DNA from: Haloarculaceae archaeon
Lineage (GTDB): Archaea; Halobacteriota; Halobacteria; Halobacteriales; Haloarculaceae
NCBI GenBank assembly: GCA_018609945.1
Contig: JAHENO010000183.1
Span: 1 to 5,546 of the forward strand
DNA length: 5,546 nt
Direction of reading: 5' to 3'
Part shown: positions 1 through 5,116 of the stretch, one piece after another
Layout: every line of letters begins with the position of its first letter
Numbering within the stretch: the first letter of the stretch is position 1
Position numbers and translations under genes: made by a program
The notes under the pieces: generated by a model
What the model was told of the DNA's origin: nothing
What the model saw: the letters and a program-made list of their open reading frames with translations, nothing else
Databases searched by the model: none

Positions 1-226
1 GGGCGAGGTCGATGTCGGTTTCGAGCCACATCAGATCGGCGAGTTCCTGCGCAGTATCGTTCTTGAACCATTTCTCCGGCGGGAGTTCGTAGTCGTCCGG
101 GTGCAGGTTGTTGATGATCTCGAAGAGCCCGTTGCCCATCCCCACGGCCTGTGGGTTCAGTGCGTTCTGTTCCGATACATGGTACGTGTGACAGGTGCCC
201 TCGACGATGAGGTTATCCTTGTACAT
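1..226 (-). CDS. Amidohydrolase-family protein, N-terminal part (runs off left edge)
   Basis: This reading frame starts at an ATG (226) and stays open to the window edge, giving the first 75 residues; the C-terminal part is missing. It begins MYKDNLIVEGTCHTYH and continues with NPQAVGMGNGLFEIINNLHP and PPEKWFKNDTAQELADLMWLE. From memory this resembles the start of haloarchaeal metal-dependent hydrolases or decarboxylases of the amidohydrolase-2 (ACMSD-like TIM-barrel) family; that is recognition by eye, not a search. In that family the first strand normally carries an HxH metal motif. Here it reads C-H-T-Y-H (residues 12-16), so only the first His lies at the canonical position, and the second may be replaced by Tyr or shifted. 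The codon pattern is normal and there are no stops. It follows the zinc regulator at 323-1291 on the same strand after a 97-bp gap (226 to 323). The coding call is good; the family call is moderate. Confidence 0.72.
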   Translation of the reverse strand, partial: MYKDNLIVEGTCHTYHVSEQNALNPQAVGMGNGLFEIINNLHPDDYELPPEKWFKNDTAQELADLMWLETDIDLA

Positions 227-322
227 GTGTCTCACTCGTATCGGCCGGAATCGTGTTCAAGATTCGGAGAAACGCTTTTCAATAGAGTAAGTGATACAAC
301 AGTCGAGTTACATGTACTAGTG
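227..322 (-). promoter_or_regulatory. Intergenic leader of the amidohydrolase gene, promoter weakly defined
   Basis: This gap lies between the stop of the upstream regulator and the amidohydrolase ATG. No good TATA box sits 25-30 bp before the ATG. The most AT-rich candidate is around 277-287 (minus strand CTCTATTGAAAAG), which would imply a leader of roughly 25-30 nt. A GTATCAC motif on the minus strand (291-297) lies just upstream of it and matches one half of the palindrome at 1298-1311. A short palindrome TACATGTA (309-316) lies just after the regulator stop. There is no convincing T-rich terminator. Confidence 0.3.
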
Positions 323-1291
323 TCAGCGTTCGAGGTCTACGAGGTTCATTTCTCCATCAAGTATCACTGTCAGCTCATCGGTGCCATTCGCGACCGTAAC
401 CGACACACGGAACGGGTCCTTCGTGATGGCCGTTTCGACGTTGTGCTGAAGGATGTCGACAATCTCGTCCAAGGATGGAGCGAGAACGTCGATCCCGTGC
501 TGATCGAGGAACCCGATTACGGGGGTGAGACCCATGATGAACACCTCGACCGGCAGGTGCTTAGCGAATCTGCAGGTGTCACACCGCTGTTCCACCCAGA
601 CCTGTGACCGGGTTCCACAGTCGGGACACGGGTCCCCAGCCCGCGATTGGTGGTCCTCACAGACCGAAACTGACGCCGAGACGGCCCCTGCACACTCCCG
701 ACAAATTCCGTGCATCAGATAGGCGTTATCCAGCATACACCGGTAGAACCCTGTCCGTAGCGCCTCGTCGGGTGTTTGATCCGCTATCGTTGCAGCCGGA
801 TAGTTTGAAAGGAAGACTGACCCTCGGGGCGTCTCGTCGCCGAACTGGCCGTCACAGTCGGTGCAACTGACTCGGAGCCACTGGTCCTCGTATGTCGCTA
901 TCATAGGCGCGTCGCACAGAGGGCACCTCTCTTCCAAGTCCGCCGAAAAGTCGATATCCTCGGTCCCCGAGACCGCGATCACGGTTCTGGCGATCTGCTT
1001 GCCGGCGCCGCTCAATCGATACCCGTCCTCGGTTTGCCGGACGAAATGTGGGCAGAGCTGCGAGAGGTGGTAGTTGAACTGGCCGTTGTCGACGAGATCG
1101 ACCCGACGCCGTAGCTCCGAGAATGACATTGTTTCGACAATATCGGAGACTTCGTCGTACTGGTGGGTAGCGTCCGCGTGCCAGAGCACGCGGATGATGT
1201 CGAGCCGGATTTCGTTCCCCAGAACGGCAAACGCCTCGTCCGGAGAGAGCCCATTTAGTTCAAGATCTGGAGTCAGATGGGTTTCACTCAT
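323..1291 (-). CDS. Winged-helix (ArsR-like) regulator with three putative zinc sites
   Basis: This 322-residue, probably cytoplasmic, DNA-binding protein has two parts. Residues about 16-105 form an ArsR-like winged helix: an AFAVLGNEIRLDIIRVLW helix, MSFSELRRRV, the recognition region GQFNYHLSQL, and a DGYRL wing. The C-terminal part carries paired metal ligands: C123/C126 with C143/C146, C197/C200 with C211/H214, and C222/C225 with C237/C240. It ends in a small beta-rich domain (about 293-322). From memory this is the haloarchaeal family listed as DUF7347/DUF7351; I could not verify that. The protein encoded at 2579-3595 is a full-length paralogue with every putative ligand conserved. The ATG at 1291 fits a TATA-like box at 1316-1321, so the mRNA is probably leaderless. 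A palindrome between box and start suggests autoregulation. Ligand and targets are unknown; redox, metal or a small molecule are all possible. The codon pattern looks native. Confidence 0.9.
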   Translation of the reverse strand: MSETHLTPDLELNGLSPDEAFAVLGNEIRLDIIRVLWHADATHQYDEVSDIVETMSFSELRRRVDLVDNGQFNYHLSQLCPHFVRQTEDGYRLSGAGKQIARTVIAVSGTEDIDFSADLEERCPLCDAPMIATYEDQWLRVSCTDCDGQFGDETPRGSVFLSNYPAATIADQTPDEALRTGFYRCMLDNAYLMHGICRECAGAVSASVSVCEDHQSRAGDPCPDCGTRSQVWVEQRCDTCRFAKHLPVEVFIMGLTPVIGFLDQHGIDVLAPSLDEIVDILQHNVETAITKDPFRVSVTVANGTDELTVILDGEMNLVDLER

Positions 1292-1297
1292 GCTAGA

Positions 1298-1311
1298 GTA
1301 TCACACGATAC
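1298..1311. promoter_or_regulatory. Palindrome GTATC-N4-GATAC, candidate operator
   Basis: This is a perfect 5-bp inverted repeat with a 4-bp spacer (ACAC on the plus strand). It lies between the TATA-like box (1316-1321) and the ATG (1291) of the zinc regulator. A protein bound here would cover the transcription start, which is the classic placement for repression in archaea. Dimeric winged-helix regulators bind sites of this size, so autorepression is a natural inference. The symmetry is seen directly; the binding role is not shown. Confidence 0.45.
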
Positions 1312-1315
1312 GTTC

Positions 1316-1321
1316 TAATAA
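1316..1321 (-). promoter_or_regulatory. TATA-like box of the regulator at 323-1291
   Basis: The minus strand reads TTATTA here, 25-30 bp before the ATG at 1291. This is the spacing expected when transcription begins at or within a few bases of the start codon. No Shine-Dalgarno motif precedes the ATG, which agrees with a leaderless transcript. Confidence 0.55.
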
Positions 1322-1420
1322 GGATACCTCCAGCATCCCCAGAGACTGTATTTAGCAGACCGGTATCGAGAGGGGTTGGAACAATTCGTTCGTGCACGCC
1401 GACATATGGAGGTGAGCGGG

Positions 1421-2440
1421 TCAGACGGCGAGGGCTTCGACGGCGGACATTGGAACCCCCTCCACTTGATGTGTCTCGACGTGCTCGAAATCGGCCGTCT
1501 CGAAGAGGTCGACGTACTCGGACTCGGTGCGCTCCCGGCCGTTCGCAGACACCATCATGTGGACGTCCATCAATTTCGCGAGATGGGAGTGCCCGGGACC
1601 CGGAACGACGAGTTCACAGACGAACAGGCGAGCGTCGACCGGCGCGGATTCCCGGATCGTCGAGAGAATCTCGACACACTCCTCGTCGGTCCAATCGTGG
1701 AGGATGTGCTTCAGCAGGTAGGCATCCGCCGGCGGAACTTCCTCGAAGAAATCGCCGGCGACAAAGGTCACCCGGTCGGATACCCCCATCCGCTCGTGCC
1801 AGTGCTGGTCCTCGGCATCGACGACTGACGGGAGTTCCAGCACCGTGCCCTCGACGTCGGGTACGTCCTGAAGCAACGTACACAGGAGATGCCCGTGACC
1901 ACCACCGACGTCACAGACGTGGTCGAATCCGGAGACGCCGACCTCGCTGAGGAGGACCTCTACCCAGGCTGACTCCATCCGCGAAAGGCTCGTCATCGAG
2001 TCGTGGAACCGGGCCGCGTACTCGGGGTCGGCCTCCAGGTGATCGAGACCGGTGTATCCGAACTCGCGCTGGCGGCCGTTCGGTCCGCCCTCGCGGACGA
2101 TATCCGGGAGGTGCTTCCACATCGCGTAGTGGGTCGGCCCCTCTTCGAGGAGCGCCACCGCTTGCAGGCTCTCGGGATGGTCTTCCTGGAGCAGTTCGCC
2201 CGCCGGAGTGAGCGAGAATCGGCGATCCGACGTCTCCGAGAGCAGGCCCAGCGAACCGAGCGCCCGGAGCAGGCGGTACCCGTATCCGCGGTCGATGTCC
2301 AGCAGGTCGGCGATCTCGACGGCGTGTGTGGGATGGTCTCCGACGACGTCGAACACGCCGAGTTCGACGCCGGCGTAGAGCGTCTGGCTGCGCCACCGGC
2401 CGAAGATCAGGTCTGTCACGTGGGCTTTCGCGTCTGACAT
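1421..2440 (-). CDS. SAM-dependent O-methyltransferase (plant COMT / ASMT / CrtF-like)
   Basis: This 339-residue protein has the two-part plan of class I small-molecule O-methyltransferases. The N-terminal dimerisation winged helix (about 8-85) contains ELGVFDVVGDHP, EIADLLDIDRGYGYRLLRAL and RRFSLTPAG. The Rossmann domain follows: VCDVGGGHGHLL (about 175-186, SAM glycine loop), LELPSVV (202-208), FVAGDFFEEVP (226-236), and LLKHILHDWTDEE (242-254), whose HDW supplies the expected catalytic base His248. DVHMM followed by GRERTESEY (about 292-309) carries further active-site residues. All key motifs are present, so it should be active, transferring a methyl group from SAM to an unidentified small molecule. 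I start at the ATG at 2440. An in-frame GTG at 2455 would add five residues; neither start has a Shine-Dalgarno or a clear TATA box. It is flanked on both sides by paralogous zinc regulators on the same strand, and a symmetric repeat array lies upstream. The substrate cannot be assigned. Confidence 0.93.
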   Translation of the reverse strand: MSDAKAHVTDLIFGRWRSQTLYAGVELGVFDVVGDHPTHAVEIADLLDIDRGYGYRLLRALGSLGLLSETSDRRFSLTPAGELLQEDHPESLQAVALLEEGPTHYAMWKHLPDIVREGGPNGRQREFGYTGLDHLEADPEYAARFHDSMTSLSRMESAWVEVLLSEVGVSGFDHVCDVGGGHGHLLCTLLQDVPDVEGTVLELPSVVDAEDQHWHERMGVSDRVTFVAGDFFEEVPPADAYLLKHILHDWTDEECVEILSTIRESAPVDARLFVCELVVPGPGHSHLAKLMDVHMMVSANGRERTESEYVDLFETADFEHVETHQVEGVPMSAVEALAV

Positions 2441-2493
2441 GGGTGGGAATGACACCCAATGAGAGGCATGTGGGGGATGATCAAGAATGTAAT

Positions 2494-2537
2494 CTGGACG
2501 ACATTCCAGTAAACCGGATTACTGGAGAGTAAACCAG
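2494..2537. promoter_or_regulatory. Dyad-symmetric four-half-site array before the methyltransferase gene
   Basis: The array is CTGG (2494-2497), CCAG (2506-2509), CTGG (2522-2525) and CCAG (2534-2537). It is two copies of CTGG-N8-CCAG spaced 28 bp apart, and the whole is symmetric about 2515.5. The inner part (2505-2526) is a 22-bp palindrome with a single mismatched pair: TCCAGTAA arms around a central CCGG. AGTAAACC also recurs as a direct repeat at 2508-2515 and 2528-2535. The inner palindrome lies about 65-86 bp before the ATG at 2440 and upstream of a weak AT-rich stretch (2487-2494), a position that suits an upstream activating site. The symmetry and spacing are seen directly. Binding by one of the adjacent zinc regulators, perhaps as two dimers, is inference. 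Confidence 0.65.
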
Positions 2538-2578
2538 TTGTCTGTTTGATATATCTCGCCGGTCAATAGGCGTTGTTC

Positions 2579-3595
2579 TCAGTCCTTCGACTCGGTGACG
2601 TCGGTTACATTCAGGGCCCCGTCGAGGGTGAGATGAAGCGTCCGGTCGTCACCGAGCACGCTAACCCGAAGGCGGACGGGGTCTTCCGAGACGAGTGTTT
2701 GCTCTTTCTCGAAGCCCGTTGCGAGGAGGTCCCACAGGCGACCACAGTCCTCGGGGTCGTCGAGGCCGAACGTCATGTCGAACCCGTGTTCGTAGTAGAA
2801 TGCGACGACTGCAGGATGGTCGTAGACGGCCGCCCAGGCTGGATACGATCCACCGTTCTTGCAGACCGAACAGACGTAACTGACCCTGAACTCGTTCCCG
2901 GTGCCACACGCCGGACAGAGTTCCCCCGACGGGGCGTCGTGGGACTCACAGATGTGTAGCGATTCCTCGACCGCCCCCGAACACTCCGGGCAGACGCCTC
3001 TGATGAGTAACGTGAGGGCTCTGTGGTACTCGATCGTTCCCGCCACGAAGACCTCCCCCGGCGACCGGTTCGCCAGGCCGGCGGGGTTGAAATCATCGTA
3101 CACCACGAGCGTTCCCACGGGAGCGTTTTCGGTGGACCCTGGGCCGATGTTCCCCTCACATTCCGTGCAAATCTGGTAGAGTCGCTCGTCCTCGTAGCTG
3201 AGTTCCACCGGGGCCCCACACGTGTGGCACGAACGAGGGATTTCGGTCGGCGGGAGCCGACGCTCTTCGAGTCCGGCGCCGGCGATGACCGCCCGGACGA
3301 TCTTGCGCCCGGAGTTCCGGAGCCGGTAGCCGTCGCCGGTCTCCTCGACGAAGTGGCCGACCAGCTTGTCGAGATGGTAGGTAAACGTCCCGCTGTCGCG
3401 CACGTTCACACGGTCGTACAGTGTCGAAAACGAGACGGAGTTGTCTTCGGCACGAGGGTCGTAAGCCTCCCAGAGGGCCAGCAGGATGGCCAGGCGCGTC
3501 TCGTCGCCCAATAGTTCGAACGCGTCGACGGTGTGAGAACCGGCGGCGCCGGCGGCCGCTTCGAGCGGCGATCGAGGCGAATTCGAACGTTCCAT
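2579..3595 (-). CDS. Winged-helix (ArsR-like) regulator with three putative zinc sites, paralogue
   Basis: This 338-residue protein is a paralogue of the one encoded at 323-1291. The winged helix covers about residues 20-105: AFELLGDETRLAILLALW, VSFSTLYDRV, GTFTYHLDKLVGHFV and DGYRL. Three metal-ligand sets follow: C123/C126 with C143/C146, C202/C205 with C216/H219, and C227/C230 with C242/C245. It ends in the same short beta-rich domain (LRVSVLGDDRTLHLTLDGALNV). The first two Cys pairs have identical residue numbers in both proteins. I start at the ATG at 3595 because a TATA box lies 24-30 bp upstream, which predicts a leaderless message. The in-frame GTG at 3610 would fall upstream of the predicted transcript start. 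The methyltransferase gene follows on the same strand after 138 bp, making it a candidate target. The family may be DUF7347/DUF7351 (from memory). The sensed signal is unknown. Confidence 0.9.
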   Translation of the reverse strand: MERSNSPRSPLEAAAGAAGSHTVDAFELLGDETRLAILLALWEAYDPRAEDNSVSFSTLYDRVNVRDSGTFTYHLDKLVGHFVEETGDGYRLRNSGRKIVRAVIAGAGLEERRLPPTEIPRSCHTCGAPVELSYEDERLYQICTECEGNIGPGSTENAPVGTLVVYDDFNPAGLANRSPGEVFVAGTIEYHRALTLLIRGVCPECSGAVEESLHICESHDAPSGELCPACGTGNEFRVSYVCSVCKNGGSYPAWAAVYDHPAVVAFYYEHGFDMTFGLDDPEDCGRLWDLLATGFEKEQTLVSEDPVRLRVSVLGDDRTLHLTLDGALNVTDVTESKD

Positions 3596-3601
3596 GCGAG
3601 T

Positions 3602-3614
3602 GAATACCACATTC
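3602..3614. promoter_or_regulatory. Short inverted repeat GAAT-N5-ATTC, weak operator candidate
   Basis: This four-base inverted repeat lies between the TATA box (3619-3625) and the ATG (3595) of the larger-numbered zinc regulator gene. That is the same relative place as the GTATC-N4-GATAC palindrome of its paralogue. The base sequence differs and the arms are short, so chance is a real possibility. Confidence 0.22.
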
Positions 3615-3618
3615 CGGG

Positions 3619-3625
3619 TTATAAA
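3619..3625 (-). promoter_or_regulatory. TATA box of the regulator at 2579-3595
   Basis: The minus strand reads TTTATAA within a longer AT-rich stretch (3619-3628), in otherwise GC-rich DNA. It lies 24-30 bp before the ATG at 3595. This is the clearest TATA box in the window, and it decides the start codon in favour of 3595 over the GTG at 3610. Confidence 0.7.
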
Positions 3626-3633
3626 TTACGAGG

Positions 3634-3651
3634 GCGCGCAAGAAACGCGCG
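3634..3651. repeat. GC-rich inverted repeat upstream of the TATA box
   Basis: A five-base GCGCG / CGCGC inverted repeat with an A-rich loop (pairing 3634-3638 with 3646-3650, or shifted by one base) lies just upstream of the TATA/BRE region of the regulator gene and about 80 bp after the stop of the SRPBCC gene. It could be an upstream regulatory site or a weak hairpin at the end of the SRPBCC transcript. No T-run follows. Alternating GC of this length can occur by chance in GC-rich DNA. Confidence 0.25.
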
Positions 3652-3728
3652 TTACATCTTGCATAGTCCTACCCACCAATCTCCCGACAGATACCACTGT
3701 GTCACTGTTTTCGCTAAGAGGCCTGGAG

Positions 3729-4157
3729 TCACTGGTCAGCCGCAAGAATCGACTCGATACGTTCCAGTGCGCGCAGACAGACAGGCGCGTACCCGGTCGC
3801 GAGCACGGGCAGTTCGAAAACCACCCGACAGCTCTCTTCGGGCGGCCCGGTTGCGGGCGCGTCGACGCGGTGACCCGTGGCAGGAATCCGCGCGACGCGC
3901 CAGGTCCAGCGGTAGGGCGCACAGGCGGTAATCTCGAAGGGGAGCCAGAGGCCGCCGGGCACCCGCACGCGACCGGTGGTGCCCGCCTCGATGGACCGGC
4001 GGTCGCACTCGACGGCGCGCACGGACGGCCCCCACTCGGGCCATCGGTCGGTGTCGGTCAGCAGGTCCCAGGCGGCCTCCCGGTCCGCGGCGATCTCGCG
4101 CGCCACGACGACCCGGCGACCGTCGGGTGTCTCTTCGAGTGCGAGGTCGCTGTCCAT
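3729..4157 (-). CDS. SRPBCC / polyketide cyclase-like (START-fold) protein
   Basis: The protein has 142 residues, normal for a single SRPBCC domain. It shows the usual opening of a beta strand (RRVVVAREIAAD), then a helix-loop REAAWDLLTDTDRWPEWGPSV (split across about 27-46), a strand-rich middle with VPGGLWLPFEIT and YRWTWRV, and a C-terminal helix (VCLRALERIESILA) that would close the hydrophobic pocket. This family binds or transforms small hydrophobic ligands; no catalytic residue can be assigned, so the molecular function is open. I start at the ATG at 4157: TTTTTA (4181-4186) on the minus strand is a TATA-like box 24-29 bp upstream, whereas the in-frame GTG at 4163 would add only two residues. 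It diverges from the ABC transporter operon across 74 bp. There is no signal peptide or membrane segment, so it is probably cytoplasmic. Confidence 0.85.
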   Translation of the reverse strand: MDSDLALEETPDGRRVVVAREIAADREAAWDLLTDTDRWPEWGPSVRAVECDRRSIEAGTTGRVRVPGGLWLPFEITACAPYRWTWRVARIPATGHRVDAPATGPPEESCRVVFELPVLATGYAPVCLRALERIESILAADQ

Positions 4158-4180
4158 ACACACGCCACGATTTCAGTTCG

Positions 4181-4186
4181 TAAAAA
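4181..4186 (-). promoter_or_regulatory. TATA-like box of the SRPBCC gene
   Basis: The minus strand reads TTTTTA inside CATTTTTACG, 24-29 bp before the ATG at 4157, which fits a leaderless transcript. It lies about 13 bp from the opposing promoter element at 4199-4204. Confidence 0.5.
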
Positions 4187-4198
4187 TGGGGAGACAAA

Positions 4199-4204
4199 CT
4201 ATAC
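4199..4204 (+). promoter_or_regulatory. TATA-like box of the ABC transporter operon
   Basis: CTATAC lies 28-33 bp before the ATG at 4232 within the AT-rich stretch AAACTATACG. No Shine-Dalgarno precedes the ATG closely, although GGCAGG ends right at it; a leaderless or very short-leader transcript is likely. With the element at 4181-4186 it forms a back-to-back pair of promoters. Confidence 0.5.
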
Positions 4205-4231
4205 GTTCGCGCACTCGCTAACGACGGCAGG

Positions 4232-5116
4232 ATGATCGAGGCGCGTGACCTGCGCAAGGAGTACGGCGACTTCGTGGCCGTCGACGGGGCCACCTTCTCG
4301 GTCGAACGGGGGGAGGTGTTCGGTCTCATCGGCCCGAACGGCGCCGGGAAGACGACGACCCTGAAGATGCTCGCGGGCCTGCTGGAACCGACGAGCGGGA
4401 CCGCGACCGTCGCGGGCTACGGCGCCACCGAGCCCGAGATGCGGACGCGGCTTGGCTTCCTGCCCGAGGAGTCGCCCCTCTACGAGGAGATGACGCCCCG
4501 CACGTACCTGCGCTTCTTCGCGGACCTCTACGACGTCCCGCGGGGGGTGGCCGAGCGGCGCATCCACGACACCCTGGACGAACTCGACCTCGAACACCGC
4601 GACCGGCAACTGGGCGACATGTCCAAGGGGATGAAACGCAAGGTCGCCATCGCGCGCTCGCTGATAAACGACCCGGACGTGCTCATCTACGACGAACCCG
4701 CGAGCGGCCTCGACCCGCTGACGACCAACTACATCATCGAGTTCACCGAGGGGCTCGCCGCCGAGGGCAAGACCATCGTCTTCAGCGCACACAATCTCTT
4801 TCACGTCGAGTCGATCTGTGACCGCGTCGCCATCATGAACGAGGGTGAGATCGTCGCAAGGGGCGACCTCGCGACCCTCCAGGCCGAACACGGCGAGACG
4901 GAGTACCACGTCTACACGACCGTCGAAGTGCCCGACAGCGTCCGCGAGAACGGCCGGTATCGACGGGTCGTGTCCGACATGGCGGCCGTCGAGGCGACCC
5001 GCGAGGCCGCCCGGGAGGCCGGCGGCGAAGTCGTCGACATCCGCACTGAGGAGTCGAGCCTGGAGGAAGTGTTCCTCAACGTCGCCCAGATGGGCCAGGG
5101 GCCGGAGGCCGAGTAG
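4232..5116 (+). CDS. ABC-2 type exporter ATP-binding subunit (NatA/CcmA-like)
   Basis: This 294-residue protein is the ATPase of an ABC-2 type exporter; it hydrolyses ATP on the cytoplasmic side of the membrane to drive its permease partner. In order: Walker A GPNGAGKTT (34-42), a Q-loop region reading FLPEESPLYEEMT (77-88) with Glu where many ABC ATPases have Gln, signature MSKGMKRKV (130-138) in place of LSGGQ, Walker B VLIYDEP (150-156), D-loop SGLD (158-161) and the H-loop His187. The variant Q-loop and MSKGM signature are typical of the NatA/CcmA branch and are not damage. A C-terminal extension (about 220-294) ends in SSLEEVFLNV, as usual for this branch. The stop shares one base with the GTG of the following permease, so the two are co-translated. 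The substrate is unknown; sodium, drug or lipid export have been reported in relatives. The long open frame on the opposite strand is a GC-rich shadow. Confidence 0.96.
   Translation: MIEARDLRKEYGDFVAVDGATFSVERGEVFGLIGPNGAGKTTTLKMLAGLLEPTSGTATVAGYGATEPEMRTRLGFLPEESPLYEEMTPRTYLRFFADLYDVPRGVAERRIHDTLDELDLEHRDRQLGDMSKGMKRKVAIARSLINDPDVLIYDEPASGLDPLTTNYIIEFTEGLAAEGKTIVFSAHNLFHVESICDRVAIMNEGEIVARGDLATLQAEHGETEYHVYTTVEVPDSVRENGRYRRVVSDMAAVEATREAAREAGGEVVDIRTEESSLEEVFLNVAQMGQGPEAE
5104..5108 (+). promoter_or_regulatory. Shine-Dalgarno of the permease gene
   Basis: GGAGG lies within the last codons of the ATPase gene, with seven bases between it and the GTG at 5116. It supports that GTG as the true start and internal initiation on the shared mRNA, in contrast to the probably leaderless first gene. 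Confidence 0.65.

Noticed and set aside
101..607. 168-codon open frame on the plus strand opposite the amidohydrolase start and the regulator C-terminus
   Set aside because: It overlaps two supported genes and their gap, has no recognisable domain, and mirrors their codon structure.
1330..1342. Two CCAG words nine bases apart upstream of the TATA box of the regulator at 323-1291
   Set aside because: They resemble the half-sites of the 2494-2537 array but lack its inverted arrangement and spacing. A similar CTGG pair occurs by chance at 3723-3735 at the end of the SRPBCC gene.
1391..1398. Palindrome CGTGCACG in the gap between the methyltransferase stop and the next regulator
   Set aside because: It is short, GC-rich and without a T-run, and it is not near the predicted promoter. 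Chance is the simplest explanation.
1376..1828. Plus-strand open frame opposite the methyltransferase gene (with similar ones at 2003-2437 and 3023-3514)
   Set aside because: These are shadow frames. The opposite strand carries the complete methyltransferase and regulator motifs.
323..3595. The two paralogous regulators as a recent tandem duplication or arms of a mobile element
   Set aside because: The proteins are clearly diverged and no matching terminal repeats, target duplications or transposase are present. An old duplication or independent recruitment fits better.
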